Assembly (NCBI RefSeq): GCF_900168025.1
Contig: NZ_FUYN01000004.1
Coordinates: 1 to 64,000 of the forward strand
DNA: 64,000 nt
Direction of reading: 5' to 3'
DNA from: Acetoanaerobium noterae
GTDB lineage: Bacteria > Bacillota > Clostridia > Peptostreptococcales > Filifactoraceae
The position numbers were made by a program, and so were the translations under genes. This document shows, piece by piece, positions 1-7,594 of the stretch (position 1 is the stretch's first letter; every line of letters begins with the position of its first letter). Below the pieces are notes generated by a model, which worked only from the letters and a program-made list of their open reading frames with translations, had not been told where the DNA came from and did no database searches.

Positions 1-260
1 GCCGCGGCTTTTTTTAAGAAATCATTTTCCTTTTCAAGTTCCTTGATTTTCTTATTTAAAGCTCGTATTTCTTCACTTGAAGCATTTTTTTCTTTATTAT
101 GTGGTTTAATATATTGGCATTCTTCACTGTATTTTTTAATCCATCCTGCTATTGTAGATTTTGCTACTCCATAGGTCTGGTAAAGATTATTTAATGATTT
201 ACCATCTAAATATTCTTTAACTAATTCTTTCTTAAAATCTATATCGTAATATGTTTTCAT
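1..260 (-). CDS. IS3-family transposase OrfA, N-terminal part (runs off the left edge)
   Basis: About 86 codons are visible from an ATG at 260, preceded by a strong AGGAGG ribosome-binding site. The protein begins MKTYYDIDFKKELVKEYLDG, continues with a helix-turn-helix that includes GVAKSTIAGWIKKY (about residues 34-47), and then has a leucine-zipper-like helix ending in the motif ENDFLKKAA. This order (HTH, then zipper with LKKA) is typical of IS3/IS150-group OrfA, which binds the element ends and is fused by frameshifting to the OrfB DDE integrase. OrfB would lie to the left of the window, so I cannot tell whether the element is intact. Confidence 0.85.
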   Translation of the reverse strand, partial: MKTYYDIDFKKELVKEYLDGKSLNNLYQTYGVAKSTIAGWIKKYSEECQYIKPHNKEKNASSEEIRALNKKIKELEKENDFLKKAA

Positions 261-331
261 TTGCAATCCTCCTAGTCCGATTTTATTATATATTTTCGTA
301 CTAGATGTTACAACTTTATTATACCATTACA
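1..331 (-). mobile_element. IS3-family insertion sequence, one end only
   Basis: The element contains OrfA and extends left beyond the window. Its OrfA-proximal end is placed near 330, where the minus strand reads TGTAATGGTATAATAAAG; IS3 elements begin with TG. The junction is also where an unrelated plus-strand reading frame resembling a recombinase tail starts. The exact border is uncertain by about ten bases because the opposite inverted repeat and target duplication are not visible. Confidence 0.5.
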
Positions 332-345
332 AAGGTCACTGTCTA
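318..345 (-). promoter_or_regulatory. Possible hybrid promoter for the IS3 orfA
   Basis: On the minus strand a perfect TATAAT (318-323) lies 16 bases downstream of TAGACA (340-345). The -10 box is inside the presumed IS end and the -35 box is in the flanking target DNA, so insertion may have created the promoter. This rests on consensus matching only. Confidence 0.35.
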
Positions 346-403
346 CGAAGACAAATTCACTGTGGAATTTAATTCCGGCTTGACGGTGGATGTAAATGAA
401 TAA
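329..403 (+). pseudogene. C-terminal remnant of a serine-recombinase-like gene
   Basis: A plus-strand frame reads TKVTVYEDKFTVEFNSGLTV and then DVNE before a TAA at 401-403. The pattern of a hydrophobic strand, YEDKF, VEF and a Ser-Gly-Leu turn right before the stop resembles the extreme C-terminus of clostridial large serine recombinases. The frame has no start or upstream body here; it is cut at about 329 by the IS3 end. The fragment is only about 24 codons, so the family call comes from my memory of the pattern and is tentative. Confidence 0.45.
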
Positions 404-416
404 GACAAAAAGTAAT

Positions 417-451
417 CAAGGCACTCTACAGATTGATTGTAGGGTGCCTTG
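417..451. terminator. Hairpin between the recombinase remnant and the DarT/NADAR pair
   Basis: A 14-bp stem (CAAGGCAC.. against ..GTGCCTTG, one G-T pair) encloses a 7-base loop. It lies 14 bases after the recombinase stop and about 37 bases beyond the stop of the minus-strand NADAR gene. Neither side has a good adjacent U tract (the minus side has TTTTT starting about 8 bases later), so it may terminate transcription from both sides weakly. Confidence 0.55.
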
Positions 452-487
452 TCCAGTCATTCACACATTTCAAATAAATTCTATGAA

Positions 488-1177
488 TTAAATGTCGAAT
501 ATCGATATTTGTGAGGTAGCATTCTGGCTACTTGAATATATCTTTTTAAACTCTTCTTTGGAATTTAGTACGTCATCTAATTTCCCAAGCTTTGCTAAAC
601 TCACAAATATTGCAGCCGATCTGGCTTGACAGTTAATTGACTTCTCTTGATTAAATTCAATATCCGTGAATGCATTAAAATCGAGGATTTCTTTTGCCAA
701 TGTGCCATTTCTATATAGTGATCTTATATAAATCCAATCATAAAACATTGTTTTAGGATCTTTTTCCCAGATCGTATCATTATAATTAAAACCTACTAGA
801 TTACCTGATGATTTAAGCCTTTCATCTCTCTTGGCGTCTTTAGGATGAACATTTAGCAAATCCCTATATGGTCCACCATTTGCAAATACCTTTGAAGATT
901 GAAAAATATTCTCAAGGGGATATTCTCTCCCAGATATTTCATCTAGAAATTTTAAATTAAACGCACTCAAGGCAACACCAAGAGGATTGGTAGATTTAGT
1001 AGAAACCTCAAGGACCTTTAAAGACGAATCTGCTCTTAAAATGCTAGCATGCATCGAATTTATTGACTTTTGCTTTTGTGATATTGCAAATCCAGTGAAG
1101 TATTCAAACTCAATTAGTACCTCGTCGTAAATTGGGTATTCGTAGGGCTTTGAAATAAAGCAAATTCTCTTTGCCAT
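488..1177 (-). CDS. darG: NADAR-domain antitoxin of a DarTG1-type system
   Basis: The 229-residue protein matches the DarT1-associated NADAR antitoxin family: FQSSKVFANGGPY (about 92-104), KDERLKSSGNLVGF, FYDWIYI (145-151) and FTDIEFNQEKSINCQARSAA (170-189). NADAR domains hydrolyse ADP-ribose from modified nucleic acid, which here would reverse the toxin's modification of DNA. I chose the ATG at 1177 because AAGGAG lies just upstream, inside the toxin stop region; an upstream in-frame start would lack this. The start is 4 bases beyond the darT stop, so the two genes are almost certainly translated from one message. Confidence 0.85.
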   Translation of the reverse strand: MAKRICFISKPYEYPIYDEVLIEFEYFTGFAISQKQKSINSMHASILRADSSLKVLEVSTKSTNPLGVALSAFNLKFLDEISGREYPLENIFQSSKVFANGGPYRDLLNVHPKDAKRDERLKSSGNLVGFNYNDTIWEKDPKTMFYDWIYIRSLYRNGTLAKEILDFNAFTDIEFNQEKSINCQARSAAIFVSLAKLGKLDDVLNSKEEFKKIYSSSQNATSQISIFDI

Positions 1178-1181
1178 GTAA

Positions 1182-2249
1182 TTACTCCTTTTTCCAAAAC
1201 ATATAATCTTTTCTTGCATCAAAGAAGCCAGGTACAATCTTATGCTCGTAATTGTTTATGACTTCAGATCCATTTTGTTGTATGTAGTCATCGATGTCTT
1301 GTTGGTTTTGAAAACAAATACAGCCGATGTAATTCGTATCAATAATATCACTAATTAAAATTTCCGCCTGAGGATCAGTGGTTATGCTATCATTAATTTT
1401 TAATGACTCCCTCTGAATCAATTTATTTTCTTTAGTCGTTATGGAGTCACAAAACATATTTTCAAAGGCATTCGCTGTACATAACTCTTTTGCGCTCGAG
1501 ATTCTTGGAAAAATCCCAGCAGCATTTGTATGGCAATAATAAGCAATATTCGTAGGTGAGAATAATACATCCTTATCAAGGACAATAATTACCCAACGCG
1601 TCCCTGGATATTTATACTCTCTGAATGTATAGAACAGTTTGTAATTAGGAAATCCAACAGAACAACTTGTACAATCAAGCTTCATGTCAATTCGCTGCTC
1701 GTCATTGTGAATTGATGGTATTTTCATTTTTTGTTGAATACTAACTGGAACCAAACCATTTTGAAGGATACTGTGCAGGTTGTCTAATCTTGTAAAGTGA
1801 ACCAAATATTCTATATTTCTTTTTTCAATTATCTGCTTTACTTGTGATTCTTGGTCCCTTTTTATATTCAACAAAGTTTCTCTTTTGGGGAAAAATTCTT
1901 CCATTAGTGAGCTTAAATCAAAAGTACTGCTCCATGAAAATACTTGTTCTTCCCTTTGGGTTGGTTGGCCCACGTGATGAGTACTGCTTTGGCTTGGCTG
2001 CACTTTCTTCATCATTTCATTTTGGGCTCTCATTTTTTCAGACTCAAGTTGCTTCATTTTTTGAATTTCTACATCAATTGCTGAAGCAATATTAAAATCA
2101 ATTATAGTTAGGAAATTTTCAAGAGCATCAGGGAACACAAACTTTTTATCTTCTTCTGAGAAGGTGACGGTTAGATACTGATCATCATTTTGCTTGATAA
2201 CCCCTTCTCCAAATACTTTATGTCTAACAAGAACTCCTTTCAAATCCAT
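1182..2249 (-). CDS. darT: DarT-family DNA ADP-ribosyltransferase toxin (DarT1-like)
   Basis: 355 residues. The first 50 or so form a small beta-rich module (GVLVRHKVFGEGVI) followed by a charged helix and a Ser/Gln-rich linker. The DarT domain starts near 145 with YLVHFTRLDNLHSILQNGLV (His151 in the NAD-binding motif) and has QAEILI near 294-299, Glu296 being the expected catalytic acid. DarT enzymes attach ADP-ribose to bases of single-stranded DNA; DarTG systems abort phage infection. The partner NADAR antitoxin is encoded immediately downstream. The N-terminal barrel is an addition to the core fold. Activity is inferred from family membership. Confidence 0.87.
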   Translation of the reverse strand: MDLKGVLVRHKVFGEGVIKQNDDQYLTVTFSEEDKKFVFPDALENFLTIIDFNIASAIDVEIQKMKQLESEKMRAQNEMMKKVQPSQSSTHHVGQPTQREEQVFSWSSTFDLSSLMEEFFPKRETLLNIKRDQESQVKQIIEKRNIEYLVHFTRLDNLHSILQNGLVPVSIQQKMKIPSIHNDEQRIDMKLDCTSCSVGFPNYKLFYTFREYKYPGTRWVIIVLDKDVLFSPTNIAYYCHTNAAGIFPRISSAKELCTANAFENMFCDSITTKENKLIQRESLKINDSITTDPQAEILISDIIDTNYIGCICFQNQQDIDDYIQQNGSEVINNYEHKIVPGFFDARKDYMFWKKE

Positions 2250-2306
2250 CTCTACCGCCCCCTTGTAAGTTATCAGTCCATTGCAATACTACGCTGAATG
2301 AATCAA

Positions 2307-2564
2307 TCACTCCTCTTCGGTGTATCTATTTTGCCGCATAATCTCCTTAACCTCGCTTAGGCGTAAATCCCAATATTTTTGCATAAGGTAAATGATTTTT
2401 TCATCTTCAACCTCTGCTTCACGAAGAGCTGCAATTGTCTTGTTAATTCCAATTACTCTTTCTTCAAAAGCAGCATCATCTAGCCGCGCATTATGGTCTT
2501 CTCTTATGCGCTCTAATAGCTCACTACCAAATCCTGAAAAGGAATCTCTGAGAGAACGTGCCAT
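2307..2564 (-). CDS. Small acidic/basic helical protein of unknown function upstream of darT
   Basis: 85 residues, predicted to be mostly helical and rich in Glu, Arg and Asp, with no membrane segment or cysteine. It starts MARSLRDSFSGFGSELLERI and ends in RYTEEE. An AGGAGGATT ribosome-binding site precedes the ATG. It lies 57 bases upstream of darT on the same strand and may share its promoter. I do not recognise the family; a role as a third component or regulator of the toxin-antitoxin pair, or a leftover cargo gene of a mobile element, are both possible. Confidence 0.6.
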   Translation of the reverse strand: MARSLRDSFSGFGSELLERIREDHNARLDDAAFEERVIGINKTIAALREAEVEDEKIIYLMQKYWDLRLSEVKEIMRQNRYTEEE

Positions 2565-2851
2565 ATCTAATCCTCCTTAAATTCTTATTTCTCAATACAT
2601 ACTCTGTATTTTAACTGACTACAACCCGACTATAAATCCTCAACAAATTTGAAAAACATCTAAATCGACCACTGCAAGCCGATGTTATCTAGATCGACCA
2701 CACGCAAACCCATGTTATCTAAATCGCTCTGTCACGTTCAAAATCATGCCTTTGGACTTGTTTCCATGAACAGATATTTTCACGATTATTCCTCATCCGA
2801 TTTTCACGACAAAAGCCCGGAAAGCCTTTATTTCAAAGCTTTTCTACACTC
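2565..2851. other. Gene-free spacer between the accessory patch and rlmD
   Basis: 287 bases. The first 75 or so should contain the promoter of the small gene and darTG. A short tandem repeat follows at 2658-2726. The remainder is noticeably less AT-rich than the neighbouring spacers and has no convincing gene; it looks like decayed accessory DNA next to the core chromosome. Confidence 0.5.
2658..2726. repeat. Imperfect 29/30-bp tandem repeat, about 2.3 copies
   Basis: Units start at 2658, 2687 and 2717. Each begins ATCTAAATCG or ATCTAGATCG, and the two full units share GACCAC, GCAA and a terminal ATGTT. The third copy is recognisable only for its first ten bases. Confidence 0.7.
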
Positions 2852-4210
2852 TTACTTATCTACCCTTGACATCAATACTACCGTCTCAACGTGCGGAGAA
2901 TTAGGAAACATGTCAACTCCAATTACTTCCTGTATCTCATAACCTGCGCTCTTGAGAACTTTTAAATCGTTCATTAGAGCTTTTGGATTACATGATATAT
3001 ATAGTATTTCTTTAGAGTTAAATGATATGATATCTCCCATCGCTTTTGGATGTATCCCTGCTCTTGGAGGATCAAGTAATATTAGTTCAGGATTTTCTGA
3101 TATTTTTGATACCTCAGTAGCTACATCACCAGCTATGAATTCACAGTTTTTTATATTATTTTTCTTAATATTTTCTTTAGCTGCTTCTACTGCCTCTTCG
3201 ATTATTTCTATACCCACTATTTTATTTGCTTTATCTGATACTGTTATTCCTATTGTTCCAGTTCCGCTATATAAATCAAATATTATATCTTTTTTATCTC
3301 CTATCATGTCTTTCACAGCAGAATAAAGTACTTCTGCACCATGAGTATTTGTTTGAAAGAAAGAAAACGGTGAGATATTAAATCTCTTATCTAGTAATAT
3401 GTCCTCAAAGTCAGTAACGCCGTATAGCAGATTGATTTTTTCTGGAATAACAGCATCAGAAAGCGAATCATTAAAAGTATGAAGTATGCCTTTAATTTCT
3501 CCGTTAAGAGTTAATTTTGTAAGCATATTCGCATATGTATCCATATCGAATTCAAGCTGAGTAGTAGTTACAATATTTACTTGAATATCTCCAGTATTCT
3601 TACCTTTTCTTAAAACTAAATGTCTTAAATAGCCTTCATGAGCGAGTACTCTATAGTGAGGAAGATTTGCATTTCTAAAAAATTCAGTTGTAGCAACTAA
3701 TATTTTCCTATAGTCTTCATCTACAATCATGCAAGAATGAACATATTCTATTGACATTGGAGAATTTTTTGCGTGCATTCCCAGCATTAGTTCTCCGCCT
3801 TTTTCTTTATCTCCAAATGTAAATTCCATTTTATTTTTATATTCATATGGACTTGGGCTTTTTAAAACCTCTAAATCCGCTACTTCAGTATGTCCAGCTT
3901 CATTAAAAAGCTCAATTATCTGATTTTTCTTGATGCTGATTTGCTCATCATATGGTACAGAAAGCATACTACATCCACCACATATGCCATAATGGGGACA
4001 TGTAGGAGACGTTTCTATTTCCGCTGGTTCTAGAACTGAAAGAATCTTTCCTTCTGCTTTAGTTTTTCTTACTTTTTTTACTAGCATCTTTACTTTTTGA
4101 CCAGCAATTCCGCCTTTGTAGCTTAGTTTTATTCCATCAACTACAGTAGTTCCAGTTCCACCAAACTCCATATTTTCAACTCTAATCTCTAATATATCTC
4201 TTTTTTTCAA
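2852..4210 (-). CDS. rlmD: 23S rRNA (uracil-5-)-methyltransferase, RlmD/RumA family
   Basis: 452 residues. An N-terminal TRAM domain (about 1-60) is followed by the iron-sulfur motif Cys71, Cys77, Cys80 (CPHYGICGGC) with Cys160 as likely fourth ligand. The SAM-binding motif FDLYSGTGTIGI lies at 311-322, DPPRAG at 380-385, and the catalytic nucleophile is Cys407 in ISCNPK. It methylates C5 of a uridine in 23S rRNA or tRNA; which site cannot be read from sequence. Length is normal for the family. It heads toward the accessory patch at its 3' end and lies 24 bases downstream of the pseudouridine synthase gene in the same direction. Confidence 0.9.
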   Translation of the reverse strand: MKKRDILEIRVENMEFGGTGTTVVDGIKLSYKGGIAGQKVKMLVKKVRKTKAEGKILSVLEPAEIETSPTCPHYGICGGCSMLSVPYDEQISIKKNQIIELFNEAGHTEVADLEVLKSPSPYEYKNKMEFTFGDKEKGGELMLGMHAKNSPMSIEYVHSCMIVDEDYRKILVATTEFFRNANLPHYRVLAHEGYLRHLVLRKGKNTGDIQVNIVTTTQLEFDMDTYANMLTKLTLNGEIKGILHTFNDSLSDAVIPEKINLLYGVTDFEDILLDKRFNISPFSFFQTNTHGAEVLYSAVKDMIGDKKDIIFDLYSGTGTIGITVSDKANKIVGIEIIEEAVEAAKENIKKNNIKNCEFIAGDVATEVSKISENPELILLDPPRAGIHPKAMGDIISFNSKEILYISCNPKALMNDLKVLKSAGYEIQEVIGVDMFPNSPHVETVVLMSRVDK

Positions 4211-4234
4211 TTTAGCACCTCTTCGTAAGTTTAT

Positions 4235-4966
4235 TTACATATAATCATTAAGCATCTGCATTTCTTGCTCAGTTAACTCTCTATACTCGCCTAGCTCCAA
4301 ATTTTCATCCAATTTCAGCGGACCCATGGTTAGTCTTTTTAAATAGGTAACTTCTTTTCCTATTGCTTCAAACATTCTTTTTATTTGATGAAATTTACCT
4401 TCTTTTATTGTCACATATGCTTTAGATATATCATTTGAATCTAAAATTTCTAATTTGGCAGGCATACATTCATACCCGTCATCTATAATTATATTTCCTG
4501 AAAAAGCATCTTTATCTTCGTTTACTAGATGTCCGATAACTTCGACATAATATTTTTTCTCAACATGTTTTTTAGGGGAAAGCATGTTATGAGCTAGCTT
4601 GCCGTCATTTGTCAGTAGTAAAAAGCCTTCAGTGTCTTTATCTAATCTGCCAGCAGGGAATAAATCAAAATGAAGATATGAAGGGTCAAGCAAATCTAGC
4701 ACAGTGTTTTGATATTTATCTTCAGTTGCAGATATTACTCCTTGAGGTTTATTCATCATGATATAGACAAATTTTCTATATGATATTTTCTCTTCATCAA
4801 ATCTTATGTCATCATCTAAGTTTATAATAAGCCCATTGTCAGTAATATATACTCCATTTACCATTACACGCTTATTTTTTATATATCTTTTTATTTCACT
4901 ACGGCTCCCAACACCCATATTAGCAAGATATTTATCAATTCTCATTTTTTCAACTTGAGCTTTCAT
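4235..4966 (-). CDS. Pseudouridine synthase, RsuA/RluB/RluF family
   Basis: 243 residues with an N-terminal S4 RNA-binding domain (MRIDKYLANMGVGSRSEIKR, from residue 8) and the catalytic-core motif GRLDKDTEGFLLLTNDG, whose first Asp is the family's catalytic residue. The family isomerises specific uridines of rRNA; a small-subunit RsuA role is most likely but RluB/E/F cannot be excluded. The ATG overlaps the stop of the upstream methyltransferase gene by one base and has GGAGG seven bases upstream, so the MKAQ start is preferred over the internal MRIDKY methionine. Confidence 0.88.
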   Translation of the reverse strand: MKAQVEKMRIDKYLANMGVGSRSEIKRYIKNKRVMVNGVYITDNGLIINLDDDIRFDEEKISYRKFVYIMMNKPQGVISATEDKYQNTVLDLLDPSYLHFDLFPAGRLDKDTEGFLLLTNDGKLAHNMLSPKKHVEKKYYVEVIGHLVNEDKDAFSGNIIIDDGYECMPAKLEILDSNDISKAYVTIKEGKFHQIKRMFEAIGKEVTYLKRLTMGPLKLDENLELGEYRELTEQEMQMLNDYM

Positions 4967-6333
4967 TAGGTCATCCTCCAGTTTTTATTGTAGCCATTTT
5001 TAAGCTTACCATTTTGCAGCTTTCCATATCCCAGTGTATAGCCATTTACTCCTACTCCATAGAATCCGTCATCTTTATTATCTACAAATATAGTTTCACC
5101 TTTTAGATATTTTATAATCTGAGAATCGCTTTTATCAAAATCTAGATATTTTTTAAAATCGGATTTAGATAAAGTCATAATAAAGGCTTGAGATGGAATG
5201 AATTGTTCTTTCTTTATTTCTCCTACAAATAATCCATTTCGAATTACTTTAAAGCCTTTTATTAATTTTTGAGTATAAACTTCTTTATATAACTTATTGT
5301 CAGATATTATAAAGCTACCATCTAGCTTAATATTCAAATTTTCTTTCTCAAAATTAAGATACTGATATGGAAGCTTATCCCTATGAAAATGAAAGTTGGT
5401 TATTGGCTCAGCATTTTGAACTGAGTTTGACTCAAGGGAAGAATTATCCTTATATGCCTTTCTTAGTAGGCACAGGAAATGCCCTTCTCCGTTAAGTTTA
5501 TGAGGAAGTAGTCTAGCTGACTGAGGTAGTATATCTCTTGAAATCAAGCCATTGCATTTTGGGATTTCAATACATTCGAAATTATTATTTCTAGCTAAAA
5601 AATCAAGTATCTGTTTTTCGTTTTCATCTTCATTAAAAGTACAAGTTGAATAAATCATGATTCCACCGGGTCTTAGCATCAAAGCGCAGGAATCAAGAAG
5701 CTCTTTTTGAACTGGTATAGTTTCTATCACTGATCTTTCCCAGCTTTTTATCAGGTCTTCATCTTTTCGAAACATTCCTTCTCCAGAGCATGGAGCATCT
5801 AGTATAATCCTATCAAAAAACTCAGGGAATACTTTTTCTAGCACATGATGGTTTTCATTTGTAATTAAAGCGTTTGAAACTCCATAAAGCTCTATGTTCT
5901 TTAGTATAGCCTTAGTTCTTTGGTTATTTATATCATTGCTTACAAGGAGTCCTTCTCCTTTTAGCTTTGAAGCAATGTTAATAGTTTTTCCTCCTGGAGC
6001 TGCACATATATCTAACACCTTCATTCCAGGCTGTATATCGATATTATTAACAACTGCCATAGCTGACGGTTCTTGAATATAGTATAGTCCTGCATGATAT
6101 AAAGGGGATTTAGCAGGTCTTTGATTTATGTCATAATAAAAGCCATCCTGACTCCATGGTATTTCTTCACCAATAAAATCAGCTATAGCTTTAAGTTCTA
6201 GCTTGGATATTTTTAAGGTATTTGCTCTTAGTCCATAATAACTTGGATTGTTATATGTATTTATGAATTTATCGTAGTCTTGTTTAAATAGTACCTTCAT
6301 TTCGTCTAGAAATTTTTGAGGCAAGTTTTTCAT
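4966..6333 (-). CDS. rsmF: RsmF/NOL1-NOP2-Sun family rRNA m5C methyltransferase
   Basis: 455 residues from the ATG at 6333, which is preceded by AAGGAG; an upstream in-frame ATG lacks such a site. Motifs: DICAAPGGKT (108-117, SAM binding), DAPCSGEGMF (179-188, Cys182 for product release) and STCTFN (229-234, Cys231 expected nucleophile). The C-terminal 150 residues (FVGEIKKEQFIPSQAF and the glycine-rich YTLGYGK region) match the extra domain of Gram-positive RsmF-like enzymes. It forms an operon with the pseudouridine synthase and rlmD, making a three-enzyme RNA-modification cluster. Confidence 0.87.
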   Translation of the reverse strand: MKNLPQKFLDEMKVLFKQDYDKFINTYNNPSYYGLRANTLKISKLELKAIADFIGEEIPWSQDGFYYDINQRPAKSPLYHAGLYYIQEPSAMAVVNNIDIQPGMKVLDICAAPGGKTINIASKLKGEGLLVSNDINNQRTKAILKNIELYGVSNALITNENHHVLEKVFPEFFDRIILDAPCSGEGMFRKDEDLIKSWERSVIETIPVQKELLDSCALMLRPGGIMIYSTCTFNEDENEKQILDFLARNNNFECIEIPKCNGLISRDILPQSARLLPHKLNGEGHFLCLLRKAYKDNSSLESNSVQNAEPITNFHFHRDKLPYQYLNFEKENLNIKLDGSFIISDNKLYKEVYTQKLIKGFKVIRNGLFVGEIKKEQFIPSQAFIMTLSKSDFKKYLDFDKSDSQIIKYLKGETIFVDNKDDGFYGVGVNGYTLGYGKLQNGKLKNGYNKNWRMT

Positions 6334-6437
6334 TAGTTTACTCCTTATATTAATAAATACTATTATACTTTTTTTGCTTAGAATATACAAACTTAAAAAA
6401 GTTTAAGATATTATTATTAAAAATAGGGTAAATTTAG

Positions 6438-6443
6438 TATAAT
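6438..6443 (+). promoter_or_regulatory. Candidate -10 box for fba
   Basis: A perfect TATAAT lies 74 bases before the fba start, but no good -35 is found at 16-18 bases upstream. This is a weak call in a very AT-rich spacer. Confidence 0.35.
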
Positions 6444-6516
6444 AATGCTAAAATAGTTTATGCATGTATATGAATTATTAATATACTTAGCACAATTTAA
6501 GCAAGGAGGTAGTGTA

Positions 6517-7452
6517 ATGCCATTAGTTAATACTAAAGAAATGTTTAAACATGCCTATGAAGGAAAATATGCTATTGGGGCATTTAATGTCAACAATATG
6601 GAAATTATTCAAGGCATAGTAGCTGCAGCTCAAAAAGAAAAGTCTGCTCTTATTCTTCAAGTTTCTGCAGGTGCTAGAAAATACGCTAGTCCTATATATT
6701 TAAGAAAGCTAGTAGAAGCTGCAATTGAGGAAACTGACCTTCCAATAGCTCTTCATCTAGATCATGGTGATAGCTTTGAAATTTGCAAGCAATGTATAGA
6801 TGATGGTTTTTCTTCTGTTATGATAGACGGTTCAGCTCTTCCATTTGAAGAAAATATAGCTTTAGCAAAAAAAGTTGCCGAGTACGCTCATGAGAGAAAT
6901 GTTACTGTAGAGGCTGAGCTAGGGAAGCTAGCTGGAATAGAAGATGATGTAAATGTATCTGCTGAGGATGCAAAATTTACTGATCCAGATCAAGCTGTAG
7001 AGTTCGTAGAGAGAAGTGGCGTTGATTCACTTGCAATTGCTATTGGAACAAGTCATGGAGCTTACAAGTTTGCAGGAGAGCCTAGACTTGATTTTGCTAG
7101 ATTAGAAAAAATATCAGCTTTACTTCCTAATTATCCTCTAGTGCTTCATGGAGCCTCTTCAGTTATACCTAAGTATCTAGAAATGTGCAACCAGTATGGC
7201 GCTGCTATTCCAGGTGCAAAAGGTGTTCCAGAAGATATGCTAAGAGAAGCTGCAAAATGGGGAGTATGCAAGATTAACGTTGATACTGACCTTAGAATGG
7301 CTATGACTGCAGCTATTCGTAAGGTTTTAGTTGAGCAACCAGCTGAGTTTGATCCTAGAAAATACCTAGGTCCAGGCAGAGATGCTATTGAAGAAATAGT
7401 TCAAAATAAGATTAAAAATGTATTTGGATGCTCTGGTTCAGCTTTAAAATAA
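6517..7452 (+). CDS. fba: Class II fructose-1,6-bisphosphate aldolase
   Basis: 311 residues, the normal size for the metal-dependent aldolase of clostridia. ALHLDHGDSF carries the first zinc-ligand histidine and catalytic region; LAIAIGTSHGAYKF and VLHGASS supply further metal ligands and phosphate-binding residues; KINVDTDLRMAMT completes the active site. It interconverts fructose-1,6-bisphosphate with glyceraldehyde-3-phosphate and dihydroxyacetone phosphate in glycolysis and gluconeogenesis. The ATG at 6517 follows AAGGAGGT; an earlier in-frame ATG has no such site. It is a single-gene unit, the only plus-strand gene between the IS element and 16.6 kb, and ends in a strong terminator. Confidence 0.95.
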   Translation: MPLVNTKEMFKHAYEGKYAIGAFNVNNMEIIQGIVAAAQKEKSALILQVSAGARKYASPIYLRKLVEAAIEETDLPIALHLDHGDSFEICKQCIDDGFSSVMIDGSALPFEENIALAKKVAEYAHERNVTVEAELGKLAGIEDDVNVSAEDAKFTDPDQAVEFVERSGVDSLAIAIGTSHGAYKFAGEPRLDFARLEKISALLPNYPLVLHGASSVIPKYLEMCNQYGAAIPGAKGVPEDMLREAAKWGVCKINVDTDLRMAMTAAIRKVLVEQPAEFDPRKYLGPGRDAIEEIVQNKIKNVFGCSGSALK

Positions 7453-7528
7453 TTTAATTTCCCAAGTGCAATTAAATTCATTGGAGTTATGAGATTCTAT
7501 GCTTTTAACTCTTTGATTTATAAAATAG

Positions 7529-7588
7529 AAATCCTAGATTATTCAACATTATCTAAAAGGTGATGTTTGAAATAATCTAGGATTTTTT
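7529..7588. terminator. Strong terminator after fba
   Basis: AAATCCTAGATTATT pairs with AATAATCTAGGATTT and is followed on the plus strand by TTTTTT (7583-7588). The stem extends through CAAC/GTTTG with a one-base bulge. The convergent minus-strand gene ends at 7595, so the hairpin probably serves both directions. Confidence 0.85.
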
Positions 7589-7594
7589 AATTTC

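Noticed and set aside
2658-2735. CRISPR array
   Set aside because: The whole 30-bp unit is repeated end to end, with no variable spacers between conserved repeats, and there are no cas genes.
2682-2942. Plus-strand 86-codon open frame over the tandem repeat and the end of rlmD
   Set aside because: It has no ribosome-binding site, overlaps the coding end of rlmD by about 90 bases, and its sequence is low-complexity Ser/Thr/His-rich read from the repeat.
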